Shown: positions 24,011 through 34,160 of the stretch, piece by piece
Layout: each line of letters begins with the position of its first letter
Numbering within the stretch: position 1 is the stretch's first letter
Made by a program: the position numbers and the translations under genes
Source of the DNA: Sinorhizobium saheli
GTDB lineage: Bacteria; Pseudomonadota; Alphaproteobacteria; Rhizobiales; Rhizobiaceae
Direction: 5' to 3'
Assembly: GCF_001651875.1 (NCBI RefSeq)
Contig: NZ_LNQB01000087.1
Coordinates: forward strand, 1,306 to 39,596
DNA: 38,291 nucleotides
Notes under the pieces: model-generated
Databases searched by the model: none
What the model was told of the DNA's origin: nothing
What the model saw: the letters and a program-made list of their open reading frames with translations, nothing else

Positions 24011-24159
24011 TCGCCGCCTCCAGCCGATTGCTTTTGCAGCATTTTCCGATTTCCCGCGGCGCGTTCGCCATGGCTGCTTCCCCTGTCGAATCCCTCTTTG
24101 GTTGTATTTCTGAAGCTGTTCGCCGAATAGGCGCTTGCACCTTCGTTGATCCGCCGAAA

Positions 24160-24188
24160 TTATAGATAATATTGGAATCTATCTATAT
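24160..24188. promoter_or_regulatory. Double BioR operator before bioB
   Basis: TTATAGATAA at 24160-24169 is an exact BioR box. A second, imperfect copy CTATCTATAT (8 of 10 matches to TTATCTATAA) lies at 24179-24188, 19 bases away, about two helical turns. The bioB ATG is 30 bases further on. Confidence 0.75.
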
Positions 24189-24218
24189 AGACCGCAAGCG
24201 CATAGGGGATCGCGAGAA

Positions 24219-25229
24219 ATGCTCGACGTACACGCTTCACGGGAAGGAGGAACGGCCAGTTCCGGGTCCGCTGCAGAGCCTTGGACGCTCGACGATGCGA
24301 AAAAAATCTATAATTTGCCCTTCAACGATCTTCTCTTCCGCGCCCAATCCGTCCATCGCGCCCATTTCGACCCAAACGCCGTGCAGATGAGCCGGCTCCT
24401 GTCGATCAAGACCGGCGGCTGCGCGGAGGACTGCGGCTATTGCAGCCAGTCGGCGCACTATCCGACGGGGCTCAAGGCCTCGAAACTGATGGAGGTCGAG
24501 CGGGTCATCGCCGAGGCCCGGAAGGCCAGGGAGGGCGGGGCGACGCGCTACTGCATGGGGGCCGCCTGGCGCAGCCCGAAGGAGCGCGACATGGAAACGA
24601 TTGTCGCCATGGTCGAGGGCGTCAAGGCGCTCGGCATGGAGACCTGCATGACGCTCGGCATGCTGAACCCGGCGCAGTCGGCGCGGCTTGCCGATGCCGG
24701 CCTCGACTACTACAACCACAACATCGACACGTCTGAGCGCTTCTACGGCGAAGTCATCACCACCCGGACCTTCGCCGACCGACTGGAGACGCTTGCCAAT
24801 GTGCGCGAGGCGGGGATCAAGGTCTGCGCCGGCGGCATCCTCGGCATGCGCGAGACGGTCGACGACCGCATCTCGATGCTGGTGACGCTCGCCAATCTAC
24901 CGACCGCTCCGGAAAGCGTGCCGATCAACATGCTGATCCCGATCCCCGGGTCGAAGCTCGCCGACGCGCCGCCGGTCGATCCGATCGATTTCGTCCGGAC
25001 AATCGCGCTTGCCCGCATCCTGATGCCGCAGTCCCATGTCCGCCTCTCGGCCGGCCGCACCGGAATGAGCGATGAAATACAGGCGCTCTGCTTCTTCGCC
25101 GGGGCGAACTCGATCTTCGTGGGCGAGACGCTGCTGACCGCCGACAATCCCGGCGAGGACCATGATACGGCGCTGTTCCGCCGTCTCGGGCTGAAGCCGA
25201 TGGAACTGCAGCCGGAGCCGGCCGAATGA
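24219..25229 (+). CDS. bioB: Biotin synthase BioB
   Basis: The 336-residue radical-SAM enzyme inserts sulfur into dethiobiotin, the last step of biotin synthesis. The SAM-cluster cysteines are C68, C72 and C75 ([13 protein letters not shown]). Other BioB signatures are [30 protein letters not shown] and VRLSAGR, with the Arg that ligates the [2Fe-2S] cluster. Compared with enterobacterial BioB it has a short polar N-terminal extension. GGGGA lies about nine bases before the ATG. First gene of bioBFDAZ; its stop overlaps the bioF start. Confidence 0.97.
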   Translation: MLDVHASREGGTASSGSAAEPWTLDDAKKIYNLPFNDLLFRAQSVHRAHFDPNAVQMSRLLSIKTGGCAEDCGYCSQSAHYPTGLKASKLMEVERVIAEARKAREGGATRYCMGAAWRSPKERDMETIVAMVEGVKALGMETCMTLGMLNPAQSARLADAGLDYYNHNIDTSERFYGEVITTRTFADRLETLANVREAGIKVCAGGILGMRETVDDRISMLVTLANLPTAPESVPINMLIPIPGSKLADAPPVDPIDFVRTIALARILMPQSHVRLSAGRTGMSDEIQALCFFAGANSIFVGETLLTADNPGEDHDTALFRRLGLKPMELQPEPAE

Positions 25230-26362
25230 CCTCGGGCGCTTTCGCTCGTTACGAAAGGACGCTGGCTGGGCTCGATCGCAGGGGGCGGCGCCGGGAGCTT
25301 GCGTCCGGGGACGGTGTCGATTTCACCTCGAACGACTATCTGGCGCTTGCCGACTCGCCGCGCCTCAAGGCCGCCATCGTCGCGGCGATCGACCGCGGCG
25401 TGCCGGTCGGTGCCGGCGGCTCGCGGCTCTTGCGCGGCAACCATCCGGAGCATGAGGCGCTGGAGGCGGAGGCGGCCGAATTCTTCGGGGCGGGCCGGGC
25501 GCTTTTCTTCGGCAGCGGCTATGCTGCCAATGTCGCGCTGTTTTCGACCCTGCCGCAGCGTGACGACATCATCGTCCATGATGCGCTGATCCATGCGAGC
25601 GCTCACGAAGGCATTGCCGCCAGCAAGGCGCCGGCCGTTGCGGTGCCTCACAACGATGCGGATGCCTTTGCCGAGGCGATCCGCAAGTGGCGCGCTGCCG
25701 GCGGAAGGGGGCGTCCGTGGATCGCCGTCGAAAGCCTCTACTCGATGGACGGCGACCGGGCCCCGCTTGCCGAACTCGCCGCGATCGCGGAGCGGCATGA
25801 CGGCTTTCTGGTGATCGACGAGGCGCATGCGACCGGCGTCTTCGGCCCCGGCCTTTCGGCCACGCTCGAGGGCCGGGACAATATCCTCGCCTTGCACACC
25901 TGCGGCAAGGCGCTCGGGGTTTCGGGCGCCTTGCTCGGCGTGAACGCGGTCCTTTGCGACTATCTCGTCAACCGCGCCCGCGGCTTCATCTATTCGACGG
26001 CGCCGTCACCGCTGATCGCCGCCGCCGTTCGCGAGGCCTTGCGGATACTCGCGGACGAGCCGCATCGCCGAGCGGCTTTCGATGAGCTCAGGGCCTTCGC
26101 CAATGAGGCCCTTGCGGCACGGCTCGGCTTTAAGGGCAGCGGAACGCAGATCCTGCCGGTGATGATCGGCGACAATGCCCGGGCGGTGAAGATCGCGGCA
26201 CGCCTGCGCTCGGAAGGCTTCGATATCCGGGCGATCCGGCCGCCGACCGTGCCGGAAGGTACGGCGCGGCTTCGGATCGCGATCACGCTCAATGTCGACC
26301 GGTCGGCAATTACCGAGATGCTGGAGAGGCTCGAGATCGCGATGGCGGAGGAACAGCCATGA
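25226..26362 (+). CDS. bioF: 8-amino-7-oxononanoate synthase BioF
   Basis: The 378-residue PLP enzyme condenses pimeloyl-ACP with L-alanine to give KAPA. Visible signatures are [31 protein letters not shown]198 and H201 in [12 protein letters not shown], and the PLP lysine K228 in [16 protein letters not shown] overlaps join it to bioB upstream and bioD downstream. Length is normal for the family. Confidence 0.96.
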   Translation: MTSGAFARYERTLAGLDRRGRRRELASGDGVDFTSNDYLALADSPRLKAAIVAAIDRGVPVGAGGSRLLRGNHPEHEALEAEAAEFFGAGRALFFGSGYAANVALFSTLPQRDDIIVHDALIHASAHEGIAASKAPAVAVPHNDADAFAEAIRKWRAAGGRGRPWIAVESLYSMDGDRAPLAELAAIAERHDGFLVIDEAHATGVFGPGLSATLEGRDNILALHTCGKALGVSGALLGVNAVLCDYLVNRARGFIYSTAPSPLIAAAVREALRILADEPHRRAAFDELRAFANEALAARLGFKGSGTQILPVMIGDNARAVKIAARLRSEGFDIRAIRPPTVPEGTARLRIAITLNVDRSAITEMLERLEIAMAEEQP

Positions 26363-26994
26363 CGCTGCGCCTGGTGGTCACCGGCACGGATACCGGCATC
26401 GGCAAGACGGTCTTTGCGGCGGCACTCACCGACGCGCTCGCGGGCTTCTATTGGAAGCCGGTGCAGTCCGGGCTCGATGGCGAAACGGACAGCGAAACCG
26501 TGCGGCGGCTCGGGCAGATGGCGCCGGACCGCATCCTGCCCGAGGCCTACAGGCTCAGGGCACCCGCCTCGCCGCATCTCTCTGCCAGGCTCGATGGCGT
26601 GACGGTTCTCGCCGATAGGCTCTCACCGCCCGAGACCGACGCGCCGCTGGTCATCGAAGGGGCCGGCGGCCTCATGGTGCCGCTCACCGAACAGACCATC
26701 TTTGCCGATGTCTTCGCGCGCTGGCGGTTTCCCGTCGTCCTCTGCGCCCGCACCGGGCTCGGGACGATCAATCACACGCTCTTGTCGCTCGAGGCGCTGC
26801 GCGCGCGCTCGATCCCGATCCTCGGCGTCGCCTTCATTGGCGACGAGCAGGCGGACACCCAGGCGACCATCGCTGCGCTCGCACACGTCCGCGTGCTCGG
26901 CCGGCTGCCGCGGCTCGCCTTGACGCCGGATGCCCTGCGGCAAGCATTTCGCGCGCATTTCGACATCGACCGCTTCCGCGAGGTGCCGGCATGA
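26359..26994 (+). CDS. bioD: Dethiobiotin synthetase BioD
   Basis: The 211-residue enzyme closes the ureido ring of dethiobiotin from DAPA, CO2 and ATP. The P-loop [10 protein letters not shown] is at 8-17, YWKPVQSG follows at about 33-40 and [12 protein letters not shown] at about 98-109. The length is near that of E. coli BioD (about 225 aa). ATGA overlaps with bioF and bioA. Confidence 0.95.
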   Translation: MTLRLVVTGTDTGIGKTVFAAALTDALAGFYWKPVQSGLDGETDSETVRRLGQMAPDRILPEAYRLRAPASPHLSARLDGVTVLADRLSPPETDAPLVIEGAGGLMVPLTEQTIFADVFARWRFPVVLCARTGLGTINHTLLSLEALRARSIPILGVAFIGDEQADTQATIAALAHVRVLGRLPRLALTPDALRQAFRAHFDIDRFREVPA

Positions 26995-28259
26995 AAAGGT
27001 CTCCCGTCTGGCATCCCTTCACCCAGCATGCGCTCGAAGCCCCGATGAAGCGGATTGTCGCTACTGAGGGCGCCTACCTCATAGACGAGGACGGCGAGCG
27101 GATCTTCGATGCGATCTCCTCCTGGTGGGTGATCACCCATGGTCACCGGCACCCGGCGATCATGGAGGCGATCCGGCGCGCCTCGGAGAATTACGACCAG
27201 ATCATCTTCGCCGAATATACCCATGCGCCGGCGGAGGAGCTTGCGCGCGGCCTGATCGCGATCGCGCCCGCGGGCCTCGAGCACGTGTTCTATTCCGACA
27301 GCGGCTCGACTGCGGTGGAAGTGGCACTGAAAATGGCGCTGGGCTTCTTCCACAATATCGGCGCCCCGCGCAGCCGCATCTGCGTCCTGGAGCAGGGCTA
27401 CCACGGTGACACGATCGGCACGATGTCGGCGGGCGAGCGCGGCGTCTTCAATGCGGCCTACGAACCGCTCCTCTTCGCCGTCGACCGGGTACCCTTTCCG
27501 GAAGCCGGCCGCGAACAGGAGACGCTCGACGCCTTCGAGACCTTCTGTGCCTCCGGCCAGGTGGCGGCACTGCTCGTCGAGCCGCTGGTGCTCGGCGCCG
27601 GCGGCATGAAGACCTACCCGGCTTCGGTCCTCGGCGAATTGAAGCGGATCGCCGAGCGGCACGGCAGCCTCTTCATCGCCGACGAGGTGATGACCGGATG
27701 GGGCCGGACGGGTCCGCTCTTCGCCTGCGAGCAGGCGGGGATCGCGCCCGACATCCTCTGCACCTCGAAGGGGCTCACGGGCGGCGCGCTGCCGCTGGCG
27801 GCGACGCTGTGCACGGCCGCGATATTCGATGCGCATCTTTCGACCGACCGCCGCAGGACGTTCTTTCATTCGAGCTCCTATACGGCCAACCCGATCGCCT
27901 GCGCGGCCGCGCTCGCCAATCTCGGCATCTGGAAGACCGAGCCGGTCGGCGAGCGCATCGAGGCGCTGGCGGCGATGCAGCGCCGCCGCCTGCGGCGCTT
28001 CGAAGGCGACCCGCGCTTCTGCAACATGCGCCAGGCGGGCACCATCGCTGCGCTCGACCTCGCCGTGCCCGTCGGCGGCTATCTTTCGGACGTCGGGCCG
28101 CGCCTTCGCGCCTTCTTCCGCGAACGCAGGCTCCTCATCCGGCCGCTCGGCAATGTCATCTACCTGATGCCGCCCTATTGCGTCACCGATGCCGATCTCG
28201 ACCGCGCCTATGATGCGATCGACGAGGCGGCGTCGGCCTTCGCGGCAGGGCGGCTATGA
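26991..28259 (+). CDS. bioA: Adenosylmethionine-8-amino-7-oxononanoate aminotransferase BioA
   Basis: The 422-residue PLP aminotransferase converts KAPA to DAPA using SAM as amino donor. It shows WHPFTQH at 7-13, [13 protein letters not shown] at 43-55, [10 protein letters not shown] at 137-146, D231 in [14 protein letters not shown] and the PLP lysine K260 in CTSKGLTGG. These match the SAM-using BioA rather than the lysine-using BioK, as far as motifs allow. ATGA overlaps with bioD and bioZ. Confidence 0.95.
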   Translation: MKRSPVWHPFTQHALEAPMKRIVATEGAYLIDEDGERIFDAISSWWVITHGHRHPAIMEAIRRASENYDQIIFAEYTHAPAEELARGLIAIAPAGLEHVFYSDSGSTAVEVALKMALGFFHNIGAPRSRICVLEQGYHGDTIGTMSAGERGVFNAAYEPLLFAVDRVPFPEAGREQETLDAFETFCASGQVAALLVEPLVLGAGGMKTYPASVLGELKRIAERHGSLFIADEVMTGWGRTGPLFACEQAGIAPDILCTSKGLTGGALPLAATLCTAAIFDAHLSTDRRRTFFHSSSYTANPIACAAALANLGIWKTEPVGERIEALAAMQRRRLRRFEGDPRFCNMRQAGTIAALDLAVPVGGYLSDVGPRLRAFFRERRLLIRPLGNVIYLMPPYCVTDADLDRAYDAIDEAASAFAAGRL

Positions 28260-29245
28260 GCGCCGTCCGGTCCTCCTGCCTTGCCGGCTTCGGCCATTTC
28301 GTGCCGACGCGGCGCGTCGAAAATGCCGAGATCGAAACGAGACTCTGCCTCGAGCCGGGCTGGATCGAGCGGCGGACCGGCATTCGCGCACGACGGTGGG
28401 TGGACGCAGGTGACACGCTGAGCGGACTTGCCGCCAAAGCGGGGGAGGCGGCGCTTCAGGACGCGGGCGTCGCGCGCAACGACATCGCCTTGACGCTGCT
28501 TGCGACCTCGACGCCCGATCACCTGCTGCCGCCATCGGCGCCGCTGCTCGCCCATCGTCTGGGGCTCGCCAATTCCGGTGCGATCGACCTTGCCGGCGCC
28601 TGCTCCGGCTTTCTCTACGCGCTGACGCTCGCCGACGGCTTCGTCCGCGCCCAGGGAAGACCGGTCCTCGTCGTTGCCGCCAATATCCTCAGCCGCCGGA
28701 TCAATCCGGCGGAAAGGGCAAGCGCCGTGCTCTTCGCCGATGCGGCGGGCGCCGTCGTCGTCGCGCCTTGCGACGATGCCGACAAGGGGCTGATCGGCGT
28801 CGATCTGGCCTCGGACGGGAGCGGCTACGACCTGATCACGATACCGGCGGGCGGCAGCAGCCGACCCTTCGCACCCGGCATGGCGGCGGAGGACGTCCTG
28901 ATGACGATGCGTGACGGGCGGGACGTGTTCATCCGCGCCGTGGAGATGATGACGGCCTGCTCAACGCGCGCGCTCGCAAATGCGGGTCTTTGCCCTGCCG
29001 ACGTCAGCCGTTTCGTGCCCCATCAGGCAAATGTCCGGATTTTCGATGCGGTTTGCGGCAATCTCGACATCGAGCCGGGAAGAACCGTGCGCAGCATCGA
29101 AGACCACGGCAACTCGTCGGCCGCAACGATCCCGCTCTCGCTCTCGCTTGCGCACCAACGGAAGCCTTTCGCGTCGGGAGAAAAGCTGTTGCTGACCGCG
29201 GCGGGCGCGGGGCTGACCGGTGGGGCCGTGGTCCTGGGTATTTAA
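28256..29245 (+). CDS. bioZ: BioZ, 3-ketoacyl-ACP synthase III-like pimeloyl-ACP precursor enzyme
   Basis: The 329-residue protein is FabH-like. The Cys-His-Asn triad is C116 ([13 protein letters not shown]), H256 ([10 protein letters not shown]) and N286 ([11 protein letters not shown]). In Agrobacterium, BioZ condenses glutaryl-CoA with malonyl-ACP to start pimeloyl-ACP synthesis, replacing the BioC-BioH route. No bioC or bioH is present here, which agrees. It ends the ATGA-coupled operon. A housekeeping FabH is the alternative by sequence, but the position makes BioZ far more likely. Confidence 0.93.
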   Translation: MSAVRSSCLAGFGHFVPTRRVENAEIETRLCLEPGWIERRTGIRARRWVDAGDTLSGLAAKAGEAALQDAGVARNDIALTLLATSTPDHLLPPSAPLLAHRLGLANSGAIDLAGACSGFLYALTLADGFVRAQGRPVLVVAANILSRRINPAERASAVLFADAAGAVVVAPCDDADKGLIGVDLASDGSGYDLITIPAGGSSRPFAPGMAAEDVLMTMRDGRDVFIRAVEMMTACSTRALANAGLCPADVSRFVPHQANVRIFDAVCGNLDIEPGRTVRSIEDHGNSSAATIPLSLSLAHQRKPFASGEKLLLTAAGAGLTGGAVVLGI

Positions 29246-29370
29246 GGCGCGGTGTGCGGCGGTTTACCTTACCCGGTGCCGCCGGGGCTTCTCGCGATCT
29301 CGGTGATAACGTCGCCCGTGTTTCCCACCGGGCAGCGTGCCCTGTCCAGTGCGGCCGTCGCGAATGCCGC

Positions 29371-30141
29371 TTACCCTTCGAGGATCTGCCTCAGCGTCGC
29401 GGCATCTTCGCGGAATGCCGACGGGTCGTCGTTTGCCACGAATTCGATGAGGGCAAAGCGCCGCCCGGTCCAGCGCGTCGCGGGCAGGGCGTCGAGGACT
29501 TGTCGCCAATAGTCGGCGGCCGAGGCCAGCGGGAAGCGATTGCGGGCGTTGTCCCAGGCGAAGACATGGAGATGGGAGACATGCTCGCCGATTTCGGCAA
29601 TCTCGGCCAGCGCTTCGGCAAGCGGCAGTCCAGGGCGCGGCTGCCAATAGAGATAGACATCTGGATGGGCGATCGCGTCGATCAGGCGGCGCGCCGAGAG
29701 GGTGTCGTCCGTCAACGATTGCGGGTGATATTCCAGCGAGACGGTGACGCCATGCCGCGCGGCTTCATCGCCCATGGCGCGGATCATGTCCGCCACGGCG
29801 CGCCGTTCATCGGCGGCGTAATCGGCGGAATCGCGCCCGCGTGTGCCGGGCCAGATGCGGATATTGGAGGCGCCCAGCGCGATCGTCGTCTCGAGTGCGC
29901 GCCGGAAGGCGGAGAGATCGTCCGTCGGCGGCGCGACATAGGAACCGTAGGAGGTCGCCAATCCAGCGCCTTCGCAGAGGTCCGCGACCGTCCGGGCAAG
30001 TGACGTGTCTCCGGGAGGCACATGGGCATCGCCCGCCCATTCGACCGCGGCAAGTCCGGCTTCCTTCGCCAGCACCACGATCCTGTCCGCCACGATGTTG
30101 CGGAAGGTCACCGTGCACAGCCCCGGTTCGAAGCCGCTCAT
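29371..30141 (-). CDS. Sugar phosphate isomerase/epimerase-like TIM barrel protein
   Basis: The 256-residue protein belongs to the AP-endonuclease-2/xylose isomerase-like barrel superfamily. Metal-binding positions of the family are visible: Glu in AAVEWAGDAHV (about 31-41), Glu in VSLEYHPQSL (about 134-143), His in HLHVFAWD (about 191-198) and a terminal Glu in ALIEFVAND (about 229-237). No signal peptide, so cytoplasmic. Last gene of the lacI-coupled operon; its start overlaps the dehydrogenase stop (ATGA). It probably isomerises or epimerises a sugar or sugar-acid from the substrate handled by the operon; the compound is unknown. Confidence 0.82.
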   Translation of the reverse strand: MSGFEPGLCTVTFRNIVADRIVVLAKEAGLAAVEWAGDAHVPPGDTSLARTVADLCEGAGLATSYGSYVAPPTDDLSAFRRALETTIALGASNIRIWPGTRGRDSADYAADERRAVADMIRAMGDEAARHGVTVSLEYHPQSLTDDTLSARRLIDAIAHPDVYLYWQPRPGLPLAEALAEIAEIGEHVSHLHVFAWDNARNRFPLASAADYWRQVLDALPATRWTGRRFALIEFVANDDPSAFREDAATLRQILEG

Positions 30142-31148
30142 GCAATCCGCTCCAGATCGGCCTTGCGGATTTCGAAATCGAGCGGCCTGCCTGCGACGAA
30201 GCGGGCGATCTCATCGACCGCCATCTCGCCGAGGCGCGTTCGCTCCAGCCCGATCGCGCCGGCGATGTGGGGGGTCAGGAAGACATTCGGCAGGTCGTAG
30301 AGGGGCGAGCTTGCCTCCGGCACTTCCGGATCCGTGACGTCGATGACGGCATGGATCGCGCCCGTCTTCAGCCTGTCGATGAGCGCCGCTTCGTCGACGA
30401 GCGCTCCGCGCGCCGTATTGATGAGGGTCGCGCCCTCCTTCATGAGCGAGAGCCGCCGCGCATCGATCATGTGCCGGGTCTCGGGCAGCGAAGGCGCGTG
30501 CAGGGATACGATATCCGAGCGCGCCATCAACGGATCGAGGTCCGCCTTCTCGGCACCAAGCGCCGCGGCACCTTCCGGATTGACCAGTGGGTCGTAGAGC
30601 AGGATGCGGTAATCGAAATGCCGCAGCAACTCGATCACCCGCCGCCCGATCCGCGACGCGCCGACGATGCCGACGGTGCGGCGATAATTTCCGATCGGCT
30701 CGCCCTGCAGGCGGTGGATCCGCGCGCGGTTCCTGTTGGCGGCATAGAGATCGCGGAAGCGGAAGACCTGCTTGCCGGCGAAGATGATCGCGGCAAGCGT
30801 GAACTCGGCAACCGGCACCGCATTGGCCTCCGCCGCATGGCTGACGGCAATCCCCGCATCGAAGACGCCTTCGTCGATCAGACCCTTGACCGTGCCGGCG
30901 GCATGCACGATGAGGCGAAGGCGCGGCGCCTGCGCCAGCGCCGTGCCGTCGAACGGCGGAGCGCCCCAACCGGTCACCAGGATTTCCGCTTCGGCCAGGA
31001 GCCGCCTCGCCCGTTCGTCATCGAAGCACGTCATCGGCGCTTCATCGAGAATGCGGGCAAGACCTTCGATCCGCCGCAGGAGTTCCGGCGTCAGGACGTA
31101 TCGCGTCCGGTCGGGCTGCATTGCAAAGGCGATCGCGGGCCGGGTCAT
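30138..31148 (-). CDS. D-isomer specific 2-hydroxyacid dehydrogenase
   Basis: The 336-residue NAD(P)-dependent enzyme interconverts a 2-hydroxy acid and a 2-keto acid. The substrate domain flanks a Rossmann fold with TVGIVGASRIGRRVIELL (about 158-175), an acidic residue in LLYDPL, catalytic Arg in NTARGALVDEAAL, Glu in TDPEVPE and His in LTPHIAGAIG. The glycine motif is GASRIG rather than the usual GLGxIG, a mild variant. The open frame extends far upstream, but the start at 31148 overlaps the stop of the DUF2264 gene (ATGA), the pattern throughout this operon. Substrate unknown; a sugar acid is likely from context. Confidence 0.9.
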   Translation of the reverse strand: MTRPAIAFAMQPDRTRYVLTPELLRRIEGLARILDEAPMTCFDDERARRLLAEAEILVTGWGAPPFDGTALAQAPRLRLIVHAAGTVKGLIDEGVFDAGIAVSHAAEANAVPVAEFTLAAIIFAGKQVFRFRDLYAANRNRARIHRLQGEPIGNYRRTVGIVGASRIGRRVIELLRHFDYRILLYDPLVNPEGAAALGAEKADLDPLMARSDIVSLHAPSLPETRHMIDARRLSLMKEGATLINTARGALVDEAALIDRLKTGAIHAVIDVTDPEVPEASSPLYDLPNVFLTPHIAGAIGLERTRLGEMAVDEIARFVAGRPLDFEIRKADLERIA

Positions 31149-32992
31149 GGCATTCGCACCGGGGCTTTCATCGCGCTCACGGTCTCGCCGTCTTCCGCGA
31201 GCGCGCGCAATTCGTCGATGCCCGGCGCCGCCGGCGGCCTCGACCAGTCGTCGAAGGAAGTGTCGCGTAGTGCGACAACCGCAGAGCGCAGGATGGTTTC
31301 TCCGGCCGGTATCGTGGCGTGCAATTGCGGCACAAGCGTTTTCGCTACGATCAGGTTGGTGTTGGGGGGCGCCTTCTGGACGAGGCCCTGGCGGATGACG
31401 GTCGACCCGAGGTCGCGAATGCCGCTGAAATCCACGGCCCCGATCGCGTGGGCAGAGCCGGCGGCCGCGGAGAGCGAGTCGGCCTCGAAGTCGCGCCTGG
31501 CGATGGCAAAGCCGCCTTCGGCCGTTTCGAGGGGCCGTGGCGTAGTGATCCGATGCACCCGGATGTGCCAGGGCGGCGAGGGAATGAGCCAGGTCTCGAC
31601 GACGACGTCCGGCCAGGGCGACCATCTTGAAAAGAGCATCGTGCCGGCAAGGCGCGCCTCTTCGTTGCCTTCGCGCACCCGATAGTGAATGCCGTCGTCG
31701 CTGAAGGCCAGCATCGAATCGAAAGCGCCGCCGGCAAAGGCCCGCTCGTCGCTCTCGACGCTGAAGCCATAGCGGGTGGAATAGGCGAATTTCGCGTATT
31801 TTTCCGAGCCGAACCGCATCTGCCGGTTCTCCTGGCCAGAGGAAAGCGCCACGACATCGCCCTTGCAAGGCATCATGACCATGCCCGGATGGCGGAATGC
31901 GACGGGCGCATCCCCCTGGGCCAGCGGCGTTTCCGCGCTCGTCCAGAACGGATGATCCTCGCCGACGGCAAGCGGCAGGAAGGCCTTGAACGCCCAGTAG
32001 GGCGAGCCCGCGGAATTGTAGTTCTCCGACATCAGGAGGTTCGGATAGCCATAGCCGATCGACAGCACGCCGTCGCGGTCGGTCATCGGCTTGTCCGCCC
32101 ACCAGCGGAGGTGGCGCAGGCAGAGCCCCTTGATCTCGCCCCAGGGCAGCGCCTCCAGATCGGCAAAGGCGAGCGCCGACCAGAAGCCTGCACAGGCGAA
32201 ACGGTAGGTGAGGCTGCGGCCGAAGGGGAGGGCGGCGCCGTCCTCAGCGAACCAGCGGCGAAAGTCCTGGGCGAAGAGAAGCGCCCGCTCCCGGTAGCGC
32301 TCGGCGTAGTCGTCGTCGACGAGGCGCGCGTAGATCAGGCCATAGAAGTGCATGGCAAAGGGGATGTAATGGTCGATGCGCCGAACGTTGCCGTCCCGAT
32401 ACCAGCCATCGGCGATGTAGAAGCCTTCGAGCTCGGCGAGATAGGCATGCGTAAGGCTCCGGTCGTATTCGACCCCCAGGCGGTCGAGCGCGATGTCGAC
32501 CAGGATGCGGAAGAACTTCCAGTTGTTGTCGGCATAGTCGAATTGCCGGGCGTGGATGAGATAGGCGACGAGCCCGTCGCGCGCTGCCGGGCTCAGCGGA
32601 TCCCATATCTTTTCCGGCACCAGGGCGAGCGCGAAGCCGAGTGCTGCGAGTTCGACCATGCGCTGGTCGCGGCCGTTGACGGCGCCCCAATATTCCGGAT
32701 GGTCCGGATCGGTGCCGTTGGCGATGCCTTGCGCGTAACGGTCCCAGTGGGCGAACTGGCCGCCGCCGGCGGCAAAGGGGGCGAGCCCCCAGAGCGGCCG
32801 CGCGAAACCTTCGAGATCAGCCGCGGCACGGTCGAAATGCGCCGCCGCCGCGTCGAGGCGGACGCGCGCATTCCCCTCGGAAAAATACGGCAGCAGCGGG
32901 TTGAAGAGGTCTATCAGGGCCCGCTGCATATCGGCGCGCGTCTCGAGCGCATTGCCCTTGAGCGGATTGGCGCTGGCTGGATCGTAGGTCAT
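31145..32992 (-). CDS. DUF2264 domain protein, putative glycoside-processing enzyme
   Basis: The 615-residue protein matches DUF2264: an N-terminal alpha-barrel-like part (about 1-370) with GGGQFAHWDRYAQGIANGTDP, DYADNNWKFFRILVDIAL and WYRDGNVRRIDHYIPFAMHFYGLIY, then a beta-rich C-terminal part (about 380-600). An (alpha/alpha)6 barrel followed by a beta domain is usual for polysaccharide lyases and unsaturated-glycoside hydrolases. No signal peptide is seen, so it should act in the cytoplasm on an imported oligosaccharide. ATGA overlaps link it to the LacI gene before and the dehydrogenase after. Activity not established from sequence. Confidence 0.85.
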   Translation of the reverse strand: MTYDPASANPLKGNALETRADMQRALIDLFNPLLPYFSEGNARVRLDAAAAHFDRAAADLEGFARPLWGLAPFAAGGGQFAHWDRYAQGIANGTDPDHPEYWGAVNGRDQRMVELAALGFALALVPEKIWDPLSPAARDGLVAYLIHARQFDYADNNWKFFRILVDIALDRLGVEYDRSLTHAYLAELEGFYIADGWYRDGNVRRIDHYIPFAMHFYGLIYARLVDDDYAERYRERALLFAQDFRRWFAEDGAALPFGRSLTYRFACAGFWSALAFADLEALPWGEIKGLCLRHLRWWADKPMTDRDGVLSIGYGYPNLLMSENYNSAGSPYWAFKAFLPLAVGEDHPFWTSAETPLAQGDAPVAFRHPGMVMMPCKGDVVALSSGQENRQMRFGSEKYAKFAYSTRYGFSVESDERAFAGGAFDSMLAFSDDGIHYRVREGNEEARLAGTMLFSRWSPWPDVVVETWLIPSPPWHIRVHRITTPRPLETAEGGFAIARRDFEADSLSAAAGSAHAIGAVDFSGIRDLGSTVIRQGLVQKAPPNTNLIVAKTLVPQLHATIPAGETILRSAVVALRDTSFDDWSRPPAAPGIDELRALAEDGETVSAMKAPVRMP

Positions 32993-34017
32993 GCGCGCGG
33001 CCTTTCCTCAAGCGTGCCGCCGCCAACCGGCATGACGGCGTGAGAGACCTGCCGGGCGGGTGCGTCCGGGTGGCGGAAGCGCTGCTGCATCATGCCGATC
33101 GCCTCGCGGCCAAGCGCCACGCGGTCGACCCGCATCGTTGCGAGGCGCGGATTGGCCATCTCGGCGCAGGGCAGGTCGTCGAAGCCGACGATGGCGAAAT
33201 CGTTCGGAACGCGCCGGCCGATTTCCGTCACCGCCTCGAGCACGCCGACTGCGACGAAATCGTTCATGCAGAAGGCGGCGGTGAAGCCCGCGTCCTCGGC
33301 AAGGGCCGCGAGCGTCGCCGAATGCGCCTCGACGCTCGCATCGGTCTCGAACGGCAGGCGGATGACCCGCGCCTCGCCGCCTTCCACCGAGGCGACCGCG
33401 GCTTCGAAACCGCGGATGCGCTCGCGGATCGTCTGCCGGTGCGACCCGGTCAGGTGGAGGATGCGGCGATGACCGGCATCGATCAGCCGCCGCGTTGCCG
33501 CATAGGCGCCGAAGAAGTTGGAGGGCGAGACGCCGTCGAACCGCATTTCAGGATCGGTGCCGTTGACGAGGACCACGGGCGTGCGGCTCTCCTCCAGCCA
33601 GTCGCAGAGCGCTGCGCCCGGATCGATGCCCACCAGGAAGAGCCCTTGCGCGCCGGCCGATTGCATATGCTCGCGCACGACCTCAGGGGTTGCCTTCGCC
33701 TCGCGGACGAGGCGGATGTCGAAAGGCATGCCCTGCCGCGCCGCCTCCGAGCGCAAGCCCTCGACGAGGCCCTCGTAGAAGATGCTCAAGCCGCCGGTGA
33801 CGCCGTTGCTCGCAATCAGCGCCAGCGCCGGCGGCGCCGATTTCGGAGCCGCCTTCAGCGGATAGCCGAGGTCTCCGGCGACCTCAAGGATCTGTCGCCG
33901 GACATCATCGCTGATGCCGGGCTCGTTGGCGAGCACGCGCGACACGGTGGAAACCGAGACCCCGGCCCGGGCGGCAATGTCGGCTTGACGGAATCGTTTG
34001 GGTGGCGTTTCGATCAT
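32989..34017 (-). CDS. LacI-family transcriptional regulator
   Basis: The 342-residue protein has the LacI helix-turn-helix (FRQADIAARAGVSVSTVSRVLANEPGIS, about 9-36, given in part), the hinge and a periplasmic-binding-like effector domain (ALALIASNGV, FLVGIDPGA, IVGFDDLPCAEMANPRLATM). It should sense a sugar or sugar acid and control its own operon and the divergent binding-protein gene. It is the first gene of a four-gene ATGA-coupled operon, an unusual arrangement in which the regulator leads the catabolic genes. No Shine-Dalgarno precedes the ATG at 34017. The frame is open further to 34143, but that extension looks non-native and the HTH begins correctly from 34017. Confidence 0.9.
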   Translation of the reverse strand: MIETPPKRFRQADIAARAGVSVSTVSRVLANEPGISDDVRRQILEVAGDLGYPLKAAPKSAPPALALIASNGVTGGLSIFYEGLVEGLRSEAARQGMPFDIRLVREAKATPEVVREHMQSAGAQGLFLVGIDPGAALCDWLEESRTPVVLVNGTDPEMRFDGVSPSNFFGAYAATRRLIDAGHRRILHLTGSHRQTIRERIRGFEAAVASVEGGEARVIRLPFETDASVEAHSATLAALAEDAGFTAAFCMNDFVAVGVLEAVTEIGRRVPNDFAIVGFDDLPCAEMANPRLATMRVDRVALGREAIGMMQQRFRHPDAPARQVSHAVMPVGGGTLEERPRA

Positions 34018-34021
34018 GCTG

Positions 34022-34051
34022 CAAACAATACGCAAACAATGCAAATTTGCA
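34022..34051. promoter_or_regulatory. Candidate LacI-family operators
   Basis: A perfect 12-bp palindrome TGCAAATTTGCA (34040-34051) follows two direct CAAACAAT repeats (34022-34029 and 34033-34040, 11-base period). They lie right before the LacI start and between it and the divergent binding-protein gene. They are good operator candidates for the LacI protein. Confidence 0.5.
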
Positions 34052-34160
34052 AGCAAAGAAGAAAACCTTGCGCGAATTGATTTTTTGCATAATCTTTTAC
34101 CTCGGCTTTGGTTCTGCCGGAGGCTGGAGGAGAGCGCCGGCAACGACAGGGAGGAACGGC

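Noticed and set aside
24743..27869. Minus-strand open frames opposite bioB to bioA
   Set aside because: Shadows of the biotin genes; no start signals or motifs.
29841..31685. Plus-strand open frame of 614 codons
   Set aside because: Antisense to the isomerase, dehydrogenase and DUF2264 genes; Arg-rich product without a domain.
31145..32102. Extension of the dehydrogenase frame up to 32102, suggesting a fusion
   Set aside because: The extra part is a second frame inside the DUF2264 gene. The ATGA overlap at 31148 and the dehydrogenase N-terminus give a better start.
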